From the NCBI RefSeq assembly GCF_014042355.1, contig NZ_JACEZU010000007.1, positions 186,001 to 250,000 of the forward strand: a stretch of 64,000 nucleotides of DNA. The letters run 5' to 3'. The translations under genes and the position numbers were made by a program. Shown here one piece after another: positions 45,292 to 54,269 of the stretch. The number at the start of each line of letters is the position of its first letter. Within the stretch, counting starts at the first letter, position 1. This DNA is from Rugamonas apoptosis (GTDB lineage Bacteria > Pseudomonadota > Gammaproteobacteria > Burkholderiales > Burkholderiaceae_D). A model generated the notes under the pieces. It did not search any database, was not told where the DNA came from, and worked only from the letters and a program-made list of their open reading frames with translations.

Positions 45292-46056
45292 ATGTCGTCT
45301 CGCTTGCCCTATCGTCTGCTCGCCGTGCTGGCGGCCTGTATCGCGTTGCCGCCCGCCGGGGCGGTGGAAGTGAAGATGGCTTTCGGCGAAAAAATCCCCC
45401 CGTTCTGCTTTCCGGAAACCAACTCCGGCATCGAACTGGAGGTCATCGGCGAAGCGCTGGCCTACCGGGGCCACTTGCTCAAGCCCCAGTATTTCCCGTT
45501 CGCCCGGGTGCCCATCGCCTTCAAGGGGCGGATGGTGGACGCGGCCATGACGGACCTGGGCGAGGACATGACTGCCGCCGGCGGCTGGTATGGCGACCCC
45601 GCCGTCCTGTATGACAACGTGTTCATCAGCCTCAAGGAACGCCATCTGGCGATCCGCGGCCCGCAGGACTTGCGGGGGCTGCGCGTGATCGCCTTCGCCG
45701 GCGCCGCCAAGCGTTATCCCGACTGGCTGGGGCCGGTCAAGGAGGCGGGCCTGTATTTCGAACAGAACGACCAGGCGCTGCAAGTGCTCACGCTGGAAAA
45801 GGGCCGCTATGACCTGGTGCTCAGCGATCGCAACATCTTCAAATACTTCAGCTTGCAACTGAAGCGCGAGCACGGGGTGCCGCTCAAGCCCACCCAGGAG
45901 CATGGCTTCGTCAAGCTCAACCCCATGGATTACCGTCCCGTGTTCCGCGACAGCCATGTGCGCGACGACTTTAACGCCGGCCTCAAGCACTTGAGGGACA
46001 CCGGGCGCTACAACGCCATCTACCAGAAATACCTGGGCGACGAAAAAAGTAACTAA
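45292..46056 (+). CDS. Periplasmic solute-binding protein, family 3-like
   Basis: 254 residues from ATG 45292. Signal peptide (MSSRLPYRLLAVLAACIALPPAGA) followed by an SBP_bac_3-type fold: IPPFCFPETNSGIELEVIGEAL, RVPIAFKGRMVDAAMTD and YDLVLSDRNIFKYF. No ABC permease or ATPase gene is nearby, so it may be an orphan binding protein or a stand-alone sensor. Confidence 0.82.
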   Translation: MSSRLPYRLLAVLAACIALPPAGAVEVKMAFGEKIPPFCFPETNSGIELEVIGEALAYRGHLLKPQYFPFARVPIAFKGRMVDAAMTDLGEDMTAAGGWYGDPAVLYDNVFISLKERHLAIRGPQDLRGLRVIAFAGAAKRYPDWLGPVKEAGLYFEQNDQALQVLTLEKGRYDLVLSDRNIFKYFSLQLKREHGVPLKPTQEHGFVKLNPMDYRPVFRDSHVRDDFNAGLKHLRDTGRYNAIYQKYLGDEKSN

Positions 46057-46082
46057 GGAGCAGCTAAGGGCAACTGAGCGGC

Positions 46083-46382
46083 TCAGCTAAACGCGCTGCA
46101 CCAGCCGCCAGCCAGCACCAGCTTGCCGGGGAACAGCGGGCAGCCGCCCTTGCCATCCGGGCCATCCTCGTAGATCTGGCATTTGGAACATCGCTGGTCG
46201 GGCTGGTGCTCGGGGAACCTGGCCTGATCCACCCGGGCCGTCTCCGTCACGTAGCCGAATTCCAGCGCCTTGGGGTCATCCTCGCGCAGCGCCGTACGTT
46301 CGTCGGCCACGGCCAGCCGGCCCAGGCCGGCGGCAGCCAGGCCCGCCACGGCACGCATGATGAAGATTCTGCGATTGGCCAT
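46083..46382 (-). CDS. High-potential iron-sulfur protein (HiPIP)
   Basis: 99 residues from the ATG at 46382 (an ATG 30 bp upstream is in frame). Tat-like signal with RRIFIM and a hydrophobic stretch ending RLAVA. The mature part of about 70 residues has C65-x2-C68-x12-C81-x13-C95, the HiPIP 4Fe-4S ligand spacing. Soluble periplasmic electron carrier; its partner is not identified here, though an aa3 oxidase lies in the same window. Confidence 0.9.
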   Translation of the reverse strand: MANRRIFIMRAVAGLAAAGLGRLAVADERTALREDDPKALEFGYVTETARVDQARFPEHQPDQRCSKCQIYEDGPDGKGGCPLFPGKLVLAGGWCSAFS

Positions 46383-46500
46383 ATTGCCTCCCGAATGTTG
46401 TGTAGCCGTCATGATACTCCCCAGCCACCACGCCGGCCTGATCCCAGATCCGCACCCGGATCGCCGCCATGCGGGCCGGCGGCGATGTTGACGTCATAGT

Positions 46501-47325
46501 TCAGGCGGCGCCGCCCAACTCGTCGCCCAGCTCCTTGCCGCGCTGGGCCGCCGCTTTCACGGCCGTGATGATGGCCGCCTTCACGCCGCTGGCTTCCATG
46601 CTGGTCAAGGCCGCGTACGTGGTGCCGCCCTTGGACGTGACGCGCTCGCGCAGCAGCGACACCGGTTCGTCCGACTGCGCGGCCAATTGCGCCGCGCCGG
46701 TGAAGGTGGCCAGCGCCAGCTGCTTGCCCTGCTCCGCGCTCAGGCCCAGTTCCGCCGCCGCCTGCTGCATCGCTTCGATGAAGTAGAACACATAGGCCGG
46801 GCCGCTGCCCGAGACAGCCGTCACGGGGTCGATCTGCGCTTCGTCGTCCAGCCACACGGTCTGGCCCACGGCTTTCAGGATGGCGTCGGCCGCGTCCTTC
46901 TGCGCGGCGCTCACGCCGGCCGTGGCCACCATGCCCGTGATGCCCTGCCCGATCAGGGCTGGCGTGTTGGGCATGCAGCGCACGATGGCGCCGTAGCCGC
47001 CCAGCCAGCGCGACAGGTCGGCGGCGCGGATGCCGGCCGCGATCGACAGCACCAGCGGCGGCGTGTTCTTGTCCAGCAGCGGCAGCAACTGGGCCGCCAC
47101 TTCGCGCATGCTTTGCGGCTTGACGGCCAGCACGATCACGTCGCGCCCCGCCAGTTCGCCGCCGGCGGCGCTGGCCGTGGTCACGCCGAACTTGGCGCGC
47201 AACTGGTCCAGCGCGGCGCCGTTGGGGTCGACCACGTGGATGTTCTGGCCCGCCGTCAGCTTGCCCGCCAGGCCCGCGATCAGGGCCGATGCCATATTGC
47301 CGCCGCCGATAAATGCTATTTTCAT
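46501..47325 (-). CDS. proC: Pyrroline-5-carboxylate reductase
   Basis: 274 residues from ATG 47325. NAD(P)-binding IAFIGGGNMASALIAGL, the VLAVKPQ strand, RCMPNTPALIGQGITGM and the C-terminal SGSGPAYVFYFIEAM and GGTTYAALTSME motifs are all present. Last step of proline synthesis. 13 bp after yggS, the common bacterial pair. Confidence 0.96.
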   Translation of the reverse strand: MKIAFIGGGNMASALIAGLAGKLTAGQNIHVVDPNGAALDQLRAKFGVTTASAAGGELAGRDVIVLAVKPQSMREVAAQLLPLLDKNTPPLVLSIAAGIRAADLSRWLGGYGAIVRCMPNTPALIGQGITGMVATAGVSAAQKDAADAILKAVGQTVWLDDEAQIDPVTAVSGSGPAYVFYFIEAMQQAAAELGLSAEQGKQLALATFTGAAQLAAQSDEPVSLLRERVTSKGGTTYAALTSMEASGVKAAIITAVKAAAQRGKELGDELGGAA

Positions 47326-47338
47326 GTCGCTCTCTCGT

Positions 47339-48040
47339 TTAATGGTAGTTGCGTGATCCGAATATGGCGCTGCCGATGCGCACGATGGTGGCCCCTTCGA
47401 CGACGGCCGCGTGCAGGTCGGCCGACATGCCCATCGACAGCGTGTCGAGCGGGATGCCAGCGGCGCGCAACTGCTCATACAGCGCGCGCAGTCGGGCGAA
47501 CGGGGCTCGCTGTTGTTCCATACTGTCAGCCGGTTCGGGAATCGCCATCAAGCCGCGCAGCCGCAAATTGGGCAAGGCCGCCACTTGCGCGGCCAGCGCG
47601 GCCACTTCCTCGGGCGCCGCGCCGCTTTTACTGGCCTCGCCGCTGATGTTCACTTGCAGGCAGATGTTCAGCGGCGCCTTATCCGCCGGGCGCTGCTCGG
47701 ACAGGCGCTGGGCGATCTTGAGCCGGTCGACCGTATGCACCCAATCGAAATGCTCGGCGATGGGCCGGGTCTTGTTGCTCTGGATGGGACCGATAAAGTG
47801 CCATTCCAGCGCCGCGCCGGGCGCGCCAGCGGCCACAGCGGCGATCTTGTCGAGCGCTTCCTGCAGGTAGTTTTCACCAAACGCCAGCTGGCCGGCCCGC
47901 ACCGCTTCCAGCACGGCTTCCGGCCCGAACGTCTTGGACACGGCCAGCAACTGGACGGCGCCGGGCGGACGGCCACACTCTTGTAATGCGGCAATTATTG
48001 TGCCGCCGATGGCTTGCAAGTTCTGGGCGATTGTGGACAT
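47339..48040 (-). CDS. YggS-family pyridoxal-phosphate homeostasis protein
   Basis: 233 residues from ATG 48040 (MSTIAQNLQAIGG). PLP-binding Lys in LLAVSKTFG, GENYLQEA, WHFIGPIQSNK and LSMGMSADLHAAV are the family blocks. Monomeric alanine-racemase-fold protein without known catalysis, needed for vitamin B6 and amino-acid balance. An in-frame extension upstream would translate a tandem repeat and is rejected. Confidence 0.95.
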   Translation of the reverse strand: MSTIAQNLQAIGGTIIAALQECGRPPGAVQLLAVSKTFGPEAVLEAVRAGQLAFGENYLQEALDKIAAVAAGAPGAALEWHFIGPIQSNKTRPIAEHFDWVHTVDRLKIAQRLSEQRPADKAPLNICLQVNISGEASKSGAAPEEVAALAAQVAALPNLRLRGLMAIPEPADSMEQQRAPFARLRALYEQLRAAGIPLDTLSMGMSADLHAAVVEGATIVRIGSAIFGSRNYH

Positions 48041-48048
48041 AATCAGTG

Positions 48049-48104
48049 GGCAATGAGCAGTAGGCAATGAGCAGTTGGCAATGAGCAGTAGGCAATAAGC
48101 AGTG
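48049..48104. repeat. 14-bp tandem repeat (4 copies) in the yggS-pilT intergenic region
   Basis: Four head-to-tail copies of GGCAATGAGCAGTA at 48049, 48063, 48077 and 48091; the second differs at one base and the fourth at two. A decaying fifth copy follows. It begins 9 bp upstream of the yggS start codon, so it lies in the yggS leader and in the region shared with divergent pilT. Confidence 0.9.
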
Positions 48105-48212
48105 AGCGATGAACGCACGGCGATCAGCGGACAGTTACACTATCGGCTGAACAAACCGCCGCACCGGTGAGCCGTCCCGGCGCGCGCCCGACAACAGGCA
48201 CAGGGATTATAA

Positions 48213-49256
48213 ATGGACATTTCAGAACTGCTGGCATTCTCCGTCAAGAACAAGGCCTCGGACTTGCACCTGTCGGCCGGCTTGCCGCCCATGATACGGG
48301 TGCATGGCGACGTGCGGCGCATCAATCTGCCGCCGCTGGAGCACAAGGATGTGCACGGCATGATCTATGACATCATGAACGATGGCCAGCGCAAGGCCTA
48401 CGAGGAAATGCTGGAATGCGACTTCTCGTTCGCCATCCCCGGCCTGGCGCGCTTCCGCGTCAACGCCTACAACCAGGAACGGGGCGCCTCGGCCGTGCTG
48501 CGCACGATTCCGTCCAAGATCCTCAGCCTGGAAGAGCTGAACTGCCCCAAGATCTTCGCCGAGCTGTCGCTCAAGCCGCGCGGCCTGGTGCTGGTGACGG
48601 GACCGACCGGTTCCGGTAAATCGACCACGCTGGCGGCCATGGTCAACCACGTCAACGAGAACGAGTATGGCCACATCCTCACCATCGAAGACCCGATCGA
48701 ATTCGTGCATGAATCGAAGAAGTGCCTGATCAACCAGCGCGAAGTGGGACCGCACACGCTGTCGTTCAACAACGCGCTGCGCTCGGCCTTGCGGGAAGAT
48801 CCGGACGTGATCCTGGTGGGCGAGTTGCGCGACCTGGAAACCATCCGCCTGGCGCTGTCGGCGGCCGAGACGGGCCACCTGGTGTTCGGCACCCTGCACA
48901 CTTCGTCGGCCGCCAAGACCATCGACCGTATCGTCGACGTGTTCCCGGCCGATGAGAAGGAGATGGTGCGGGCCATGCTGTCCGAATCGCTGCAGGCCGT
49001 CATTTCGCAAACCCTGCTCAAGACCAAGGACGGTTCGGGCCGGGTCGCCGCGCACGAGATCATGGTGGCCACACCGGCCATCCGCAACCTGATCCGCGAA
49101 GCCAAGATCGCGCAAATGTATTCGGCCATCCAGACCGGCAGCAACGTGGGCATGCAGACGCTGGACCAGACCCTGACGGACCTGGTGCGGCGCAACGTGA
49201 TCTCGTCGGCCGCCGCGCGTTCGGCCGCCAAGACGCCGGACAACTTCCCTGGCTGA
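48213..49256 (+). CDS. pilT: Type IV pilus retraction ATPase PilT
   Basis: 347 residues, hexameric cytoplasmic ATPase that depolymerises the pilus. Starts MDISELLAFSVKNKASDLHLSAG as in standard PilT; Walker A GPTGSGKSTT from G130, Asp-box TIEDPIEFVH, Walker B LVGELRDLET, His-box GHLVFGTLHTSSAAK and the AIRNLIRE motif needed for retraction. Followed by pilU after 100 bp, which contain a long palindrome. Confidence 0.97.
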   Translation: MDISELLAFSVKNKASDLHLSAGLPPMIRVHGDVRRINLPPLEHKDVHGMIYDIMNDGQRKAYEEMLECDFSFAIPGLARFRVNAYNQERGASAVLRTIPSKILSLEELNCPKIFAELSLKPRGLVLVTGPTGSGKSTTLAAMVNHVNENEYGHILTIEDPIEFVHESKKCLINQREVGPHTLSFNNALRSALREDPDVILVGELRDLETIRLALSAAETGHLVFGTLHTSSAAKTIDRIVDVFPADEKEMVRAMLSESLQAVISQTLLKTKDGSGRVAAHEIMVATPAIRNLIREAKIAQMYSAIQTGSNVGMQTLDQTLTDLVRRNVISSAAARSAAKTPDNFPG

Positions 49257-49267
49257 ACATCAAACAC

Positions 49268-49332
49268 CGGGGTCAGTTCCGGCAATCGGCCAAGGACGAT
49301 GCGTCCTTGGCCGATTGCCGGAACTGACCCCG
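49268..49332. repeat. 31-bp-arm perfect inverted repeat between pilT and pilU
   Basis: Arms 49268-49298 and 49302-49332 are perfectly complementary with a 3-nt loop. The outer end reads CGGGGTCAGTTCCGG. It starts 12 bp after the pilT stop and ends 24 bp before the pilU ATG, inside a same-strand gene pair and without a T-run. Similar GGGG-cored palindromes are at 54171-54254 and 61486-61539. Confidence 0.95.
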
Positions 49333-49356
49333 CCTTCCATCAACCAGGAGCGCACC

Positions 49357-50493
49357 ATGGAACGCGACCAGGCATCAAAATTCATGTTCGACCTGCTGCG
49401 CCTGATGCTCAGCAAGAAGGGCTCGGACTTGTTCATCACGGCCGGCTTCCCGCCCGCCATCAAGATCGACGGCAAGATGACGCCCGTGTCGGCCCAGGCC
49501 CTGTCGGCCGCCCACACGGCCGACCTGGCACGCTCCATCATGAACGACAAGCAGACCGCCAACTTCGAGCTGACCAAGGAAGCCAACTTCGCCATCAGCC
49601 CCGGCGACCTGGGACGGTTCCGGGTTTCGGCCTTCGTGCAAATGAGTTCGGTGGGCATGGTGCTGCGGACCATCACCAGCGAGATCCCCAAGCTGGAAGA
49701 CCTGGGCTTGCCGGAAGTGCTGAAGGACGTCGTGATGTCCAAGCGGGGCCTGGTGATCATGGTGGGCGCCACCGGTTCAGGTAAATCGACCACGCTGGCG
49801 GCCATGGTGGGCTACCGTAACGAGAACAGCTACGGCCATATCATCACCATCGAAGACCCGGTCGAATACGTCCACCCGCACAAGAACTGCATCGTCACCC
49901 AGCGCGAGGTGGGGGTCGATACGGAGGACTGGGAAGTGGCGCTGAAAAACACGCTGCGCCAGGCGCCGGACGTGATCCAGATCGGCGAGATCCGCGACCG
50001 CCAGACCATGGACCACGCCATCGCCTTCGCCGAGACGGGCCACTTGTGCCTGGCCACGCTGCACGCCAACAGCGCCAACCAGGCGCTGGACCGCATCATC
50101 AACTTCTTCCCCGAGGAGCGCCGCCAGCAATTGCTGATGGACTTGTCGCTCAACCTGCGCGGCATGATTTCCCAGCGCCTGATTCCGCGCAAGGAGAGCA
50201 AGGGCCGCGCCGTGGCCATCGAGATCATGCTCAATTCGCCGCTGATCTCGGACCTGATCTTCAAGGGCCAGGTGCACGAGATCAAGGAGCTGATGAAGAA
50301 GTCGCGCGAACTGGGCATGCAGACCTTCGACCAGTCGCTGTTCGACCTGCACGAAGCCGATCTGATAACCTATGAGGATGCGCTGCGCAACGCCGACTCC
50401 GTTAACGATTTGCGCCTCACCATCAAGCTGGAAGGCAAGGCCGCCAAGACGCGCGACCTGTCGGCCGGCACCGAACATTTGGGAATCATCTGA
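49357..50493 (+). CDS. pilU: Type IV pilus retraction ATPase PilU
   Basis: 378 residues from ATG 49357, preceded by CCAGGAG. Walker A GATGSGKSTT, TIEDPVEYVHPHKNC, IGEIRDRQTM and GHLCLATLHANSANQ are intact. PilU works with PilT under load and cannot replace it. The stop overlaps the next start by one base (TGATG), coupling it with a glutathione peroxidase gene. Confidence 0.96.
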   Translation: MERDQASKFMFDLLRLMLSKKGSDLFITAGFPPAIKIDGKMTPVSAQALSAAHTADLARSIMNDKQTANFELTKEANFAISPGDLGRFRVSAFVQMSSVGMVLRTITSEIPKLEDLGLPEVLKDVVMSKRGLVIMVGATGSGKSTTLAAMVGYRNENSYGHIITIEDPVEYVHPHKNCIVTQREVGVDTEDWEVALKNTLRQAPDVIQIGEIRDRQTMDHAIAFAETGHLCLATLHANSANQALDRIINFFPEERRQQLLMDLSLNLRGMISQRLIPRKESKGRAVAIEIMLNSPLISDLIFKGQVHEIKELMKKSRELGMQTFDQSLFDLHEADLITYEDALRNADSVNDLRLTIKLEGKAAKTRDLSAGTEHLGII

Positions 50494-50978
50494 TGCACAC
50501 TATTTTCGACCTGGAAGCGGACACCCTGTCCGGCAAACCTGTGAGCCTGAGCCAATACAAGGGCCAGGTGCTATTGATCGTCAACACGGCCAGCAAGTGC
50601 GGCTTCACGCCCCAGTACCAGGGCCTGGAGGCCGTGTACGCGCAATTCAAGGACAAGGGCGCCGTGGTGCTGGGCTTTCCGTGCAATCAGTTCGGCGCCC
50701 AGGAACCGGGTTCGGCCGACGAGATCGGCGCTTTCTGCGAAAAGAACTACGGCGTCAGCTTCCCCATGTTCGCCAAGGTGGACGTGAACGGCAGCCAGGC
50801 CCATCCCCTGTTCAAGCAGCTCAAGAAGGACGCGCCCGGCCTGCTGGGTACGGAAGGCATCAAGTGGAATTTCACCAAATTCCTGGTGCGCAAGGACGGC
50901 ACCGTCTACAAGCGCTACGCGCCGGCCACCAAGCCGGAGGAACTGATCGCCGACATTGAAAAGCTGCTGGCCGAATAG
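50493..50978 (+). CDS. Glutathione/thioredoxin peroxidase (BtuE-like)
   Basis: 161 residues. Peroxidatic Cys C36 in NTASKCGFTPQY, the Gln of FPCNQFGAQEPGS and the Trp of IKWNFTKFLV form the catalytic set; Cys replaces selenocysteine. Reduces hydrogen or lipid peroxides using thioredoxin or glutathione. Directly coupled to pilU by a one-base overlap. Confidence 0.95.
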   Translation: MHTIFDLEADTLSGKPVSLSQYKGQVLLIVNTASKCGFTPQYQGLEAVYAQFKDKGAVVLGFPCNQFGAQEPGSADEIGAFCEKNYGVSFPMFAKVDVNGSQAHPLFKQLKKDAPGLLGTEGIKWNFTKFLVRKDGTVYKRYAPATKPEELIADIEKLLAE

Positions 50979-51135
50979 CGCCCGGTCGCGCCATTGCTTG
51001 CAAGGTGCAAGCGAGTGGACAGGGCGCACGCCCAATGCCGGCATGAACTTTACAAACGGCAAAATAAAATGCCGGAGAATTAACTATTCGGTAATAATAA
51101 GGGTGGATCAATTCGCCGGATGATATCGACCATCT

Positions 51136-53646
51136 ATGCCTCTGCTGGGGAAACTACTGTCGCGCTGGTCGCGGATGGGGATCTATTCCCGCCTGTTCCT
51201 GCCGATCTTCGTCATCATCGCCGTCGTCACGGGCGTGCGTTACACGCTGCTGGTCGACAGTGAGTCGCAGGCGGCCGGCGCGCACTACCGGCGCCAGGCG
51301 CGCGAACTGGAAAGCTATCTGAGCACGGCGCTGCAGCCGGCGCTGGCCGCGCGCGACCGCGCCGCGCTCGACGCCACCCTGGCCGGCGCCCTGCTGCTCA
51401 ACCCCGACGTGGCCGACGTTCACCTCGACTACCCCGGCGGCCACCTGGAAGCGCTGCGCGCGGCGCCGTCGCCGGTGCGCCACCCGGACTGGTTCGCCGC
51501 CCTGGACACGGTGCCGGCGCTGTCCATGGAACACGCCCTCGGCCCGCACGCCACGCTGGCGCTGCGTTTTTCCCCCACCGCGCCGCTGAACGCCGTGTGG
51601 CACACGGTGCGCCAGCAAGCCGTGATCTCGGCCATCAACATCACCATCATCTACGCGCTGCTGGGCGTACTCGTGTGCCTCAACCAGCGCATGCTGCGCC
51701 GGCTGCAACAGGCCACCGACCGTTTCCAGAACGGCGACTACGCCGTGCGCATGCCGGTGCGCGGCACGCTGGAGGCGCGCGCGCTGGCACGCACCTTCAA
51801 CAACATGGCCGAGAAAGTAGCGGCGCTGGTGCACACCCTGCGGCGCAGCCAGCAGCAACTGCGGGAGGAGAAGGAGCGCATCGAAGTGACGCTGGCGTCG
51901 ATCGGCGACGCCGTCATCACCACCGACACAGCCGGCCGCATCGCCACCGTCAACGCCGTGGCGCAAGCGCTCACCGGACGCAGCGAGGAACAGGCGCGCG
52001 GCATGGAACTGCACCAGGTGTTCGCACTGGCCAATAACTTCGGCCAGCACACGCTGCTCAAGGCCACGGATGCCATCTGCGCCGGCGGCGCCGCCGTCAA
52101 GATGGCCAACCAGGCCTTGCGCCACTTGTCTGGCGCGCTGGCCACCATCGAATACACGGCCGCCGCCATCCGCTCGGCCAATGGCGCCGTGCATGGCATG
52201 GTGCTGGTGTTCCGCGACGTGAGCGAACGGCGCCAGCTGATCCAGCAGATGTCGTGGCAAAGCAGCCACGACGTCCTCACCGGCCTGCCCAACCGCAGCG
52301 CGCTGGCGGCCCGCTTCGAGCACGAGATCGCGCGTGCCCGCGAAGGCGGCTACCGGCTGGCCGTATGCCTGTTCGACCTGGACCACTTCCAGCAAGTGAA
52401 CGACAGCCTGGGCCAGGCCGTGGGCGACGCGCTGCTGACGCAAGTGGCCAGCCGCCTGCACGACCTGGCCGAACAGCGCCAGTACGTGGCGCGCCTGGGC
52501 GGCGACGAATTCGTGCTGCTGCTGCCGGAACTGGGCGAACGGACCGCCATCGGCCAGCTGCTGCTGCGGCTGATGGCGGCGCTGGAACGCGACTACCTGT
52601 GCGAAGGCGAAGTGGTGAAGATGTCGGCCAGCGTGGGGGTGGCCATCTACACCGGCAACGAGGCCAGCGCCGACCACCTGCTGCGCCAGGCCGACCAGGC
52701 CCTGTACCAGGCCAAGCTCACGGGCCGCAACCGCTATCACTTCTTCGACGCCGACCTGGACGAGCAGGTGCGCACCCACCACAACCGCCGCACCGAGGTG
52801 CGCGCCGCGCTGCGGGCAGGCCAGTTGCGGCTGCACTACCAGCCCAAGCTGGACATGCGCTCGGGCCGTATCATCGGCATGGAGGCGCTGCTGCGCTGGC
52901 AGCACCCGCTGCGCGGCCTGGTGGGGCCGATGGAGTTCCTGCCCATCGTCGAGCACAGCGACATCATCGTCGACATAGGCGAATGGGTGCTGCGCGAAGC
53001 GTTGCGCCAGCTGCAAACGTGGCGCGCCGAGGCGCCGCACTGGGTGGTGAGCGTCAACATCGCGGCGCGCCACTTCCAGCGCGCCGATTTCGTCGAGCGC
53101 CTGGGCGCCATCCTGGCCGAATTCCCGGACGTGCCGCCGGCCATGCTGGAACTGGAGATCCTGGAATCGTCGGCCCTGAGCGACGTGGCCCACGTGCGCG
53201 CCATCATGCAGGCCTGCCAGCGGCAAGGCATCAGCTTCGCGCTGGACGATTTCGGCACCGGCTATTCGTCGCTGTCCTACCTCAAGCGGCTGCCGGCCGA
53301 CACGCTGAAGATCGACCAGAGCTTCGTGCGCGCCATGCTGGTGGACCGGGAAGATTTGCACCTGGTGTCGGCCATCATCAACCTGGCGCGCTCGTTCGGC
53401 ATGCGCATCATCGCCGAGGGCGTGGAGACGGTGGAACATGGCGCCATGCTGATGCGGCTGGGCTGCGACCTGGCCCAGGGCTACGGCATCGCCCGCCCCA
53501 TGCCGGCCGACGAAGTGCTGCCCTGGGTGGCCGCATTCGACAGCGCCCCGCTCTGGCAGGCGGCCGCGCAACTGCCGCCCATCGTCACCCTGCACGGCGC
53601 GGATGCCGACGGCGACGCCCAGTTCCCGCTGTTCGCGGCGGGCTGA
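51136..53646 (+). CDS. Membrane GGDEF-EAL protein with HAMP and PAS domains
   Basis: 836 residues. TM1 (about 20-40), periplasmic sensor (about 40-165), TM2 (about 168-185), HAMP (about 186-240), PAS (about 245-370), GGDEF domain with intact GGDEF (455-459) and EAL domain with E583-A-L, plus DDFGTGYSSLSYLKRLP. Both the cyclase and the phosphodiesterase signatures are complete, so it may make or degrade cyclic-di-GMP. Adjacent to the pilTU operon, whose motility output c-di-GMP commonly controls. Confidence 0.93.
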   Translation: MPLLGKLLSRWSRMGIYSRLFLPIFVIIAVVTGVRYTLLVDSESQAAGAHYRRQARELESYLSTALQPALAARDRAALDATLAGALLLNPDVADVHLDYPGGHLEALRAAPSPVRHPDWFAALDTVPALSMEHALGPHATLALRFSPTAPLNAVWHTVRQQAVISAINITIIYALLGVLVCLNQRMLRRLQQATDRFQNGDYAVRMPVRGTLEARALARTFNNMAEKVAALVHTLRRSQQQLREEKERIEVTLASIGDAVITTDTAGRIATVNAVAQALTGRSEEQARGMELHQVFALANNFGQHTLLKATDAICAGGAAVKMANQALRHLSGALATIEYTAAAIRSANGAVHGMVLVFRDVSERRQLIQQMSWQSSHDVLTGLPNRSALAARFEHEIARAREGGYRLAVCLFDLDHFQQVNDSLGQAVGDALLTQVASRLHDLAEQRQYVARLGGDEFVLLLPELGERTAIGQLLLRLMAALERDYLCEGEVVKMSASVGVAIYTGNEASADHLLRQADQALYQAKLTGRNRYHFFDADLDEQVRTHHNRRTEVRAALRAGQLRLHYQPKLDMRSGRIIGMEALLRWQHPLRGLVGPMEFLPIVEHSDIIVDIGEWVLREALRQLQTWRAEAPHWVVSVNIAARHFQRADFVERLGAILAEFPDVPPAMLELEILESSALSDVAHVRAIMQACQRQGISFALDDFGTGYSSLSYLKRLPADTLKIDQSFVRAMLVDREDLHLVSAIINLARSFGMRIIAEGVETVEHGAMLMRLGCDLAQGYGIARPMPADEVLPWVAAFDSAPLWQAAAQLPPIVTLHGADADGDAQFPLFAAG

Positions 53647-53668
53647 ATTGACCACAAGGAGAAACCAG

Positions 53669-54163
53669 ATGAACAAGACCCTGCTGGCGGCCTGCCTGCT
53701 TATCACCACCACCGCCGCCACCAGCGCCTACGCCGACGAAGCCGGCGATTGCAGCGCCGCCGCCGGTTCCTACCGTACCGGCGTGGTGGTGCGCGGCCCC
53801 GCGTTCGCCCACGGCCAGTACCGCAAGGGCGTGGAACTGTCGCACACGCACCTGACGATGAAGGCGGACCAGGATGGCCGCATCTACGACGTCGCCATCG
53901 ACAATGTGTTCGTACCCGGTTTCGACCGCAACCAGGCCGGCATCCCCGCCCCGCTCAACGCGATCCGCGTGAACGACCGGATCGGCGTGTGCGGCCAGCT
54001 TTATACGAAAGGCGTGGGCATCCACTGGGTGCACACCAACTGCGGCAAGCGGCCCACGCCGGCCCATCCGGACGGCTGGCTCAAGGAGCTCAAGCCGGAC
54101 GGCACGCCCGGCCCCAGCGTGACCGGCAACCCGGACTTCTGCCCGATATTCAGGAACCGCTGA
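53669..54163 (+). CDS. Hypothetical secreted protein
   Basis: 164 residues after a good AAGGAG site. Signal peptide (MNKTLLAACL to TSAYA), then a mature domain of about 140 residues with four Cys (GDCSAA, IGVCGQL, HTNCGK, DFCPI), probably two disulfides, and GIHWVHTNCG. No family recognised. It lies 22 bp after the GGDEF-EAL gene in the same direction and may share its transcript. Confidence 0.7.
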   Translation: MNKTLLAACLLITTTAATSAYADEAGDCSAAAGSYRTGVVVRGPAFAHGQYRKGVELSHTHLTMKADQDGRIYDVAIDNVFVPGFDRNQAGIPAPLNAIRVNDRIGVCGQLYTKGVGIHWVHTNCGKRPTPAHPDGWLKELKPDGTPGPSVTGNPDFCPIFRNR

Positions 54164-54170
54164 CTTAGCT

Positions 54171-54254
54171 CGCGGTGTGAACCAAAATTGGGGACGGACC
54201 CCAATTAGCGCGAGCGCTAATTGGGGTCCGTCCCCAATTTTGGTTCACACCGCG
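54171..54254. repeat. 41-bp-arm perfect inverted repeat
   Basis: Arms 54171-54211 and 54214-54254 are perfectly complementary with only a 2-nt loop. Each arm holds a smaller hairpin, TTGGGG-ACGGA-CCCCAA. It starts 7 bp after the stop of the secreted-protein gene and ends 51 bp before the winged-helix gene. The core GGGGACGGACCCC resembles the ends of two other palindromes in the window. Confidence 0.96.
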
Positions 54255-54269
54255 CCATGGTGAACTCGC

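Noticed and set aside
48049..48104. CRISPR array
   Set aside because: 14-bp units are directly adjacent without spacers, and no cas genes are present.
48041..48118. Longer N-terminus for YggS
   Set aside because: The extra residues are a translation of the 14-bp tandem repeat; the standard N-terminus begins at the ATG at 48040.
51154..53721. 855-codon minus-strand frame opposite the GGDEF-EAL gene
   Set aside because: Antisense shadow rich in His/Arg/Gln/Val; the plus-strand protein has complete GGDEF and EAL motifs.
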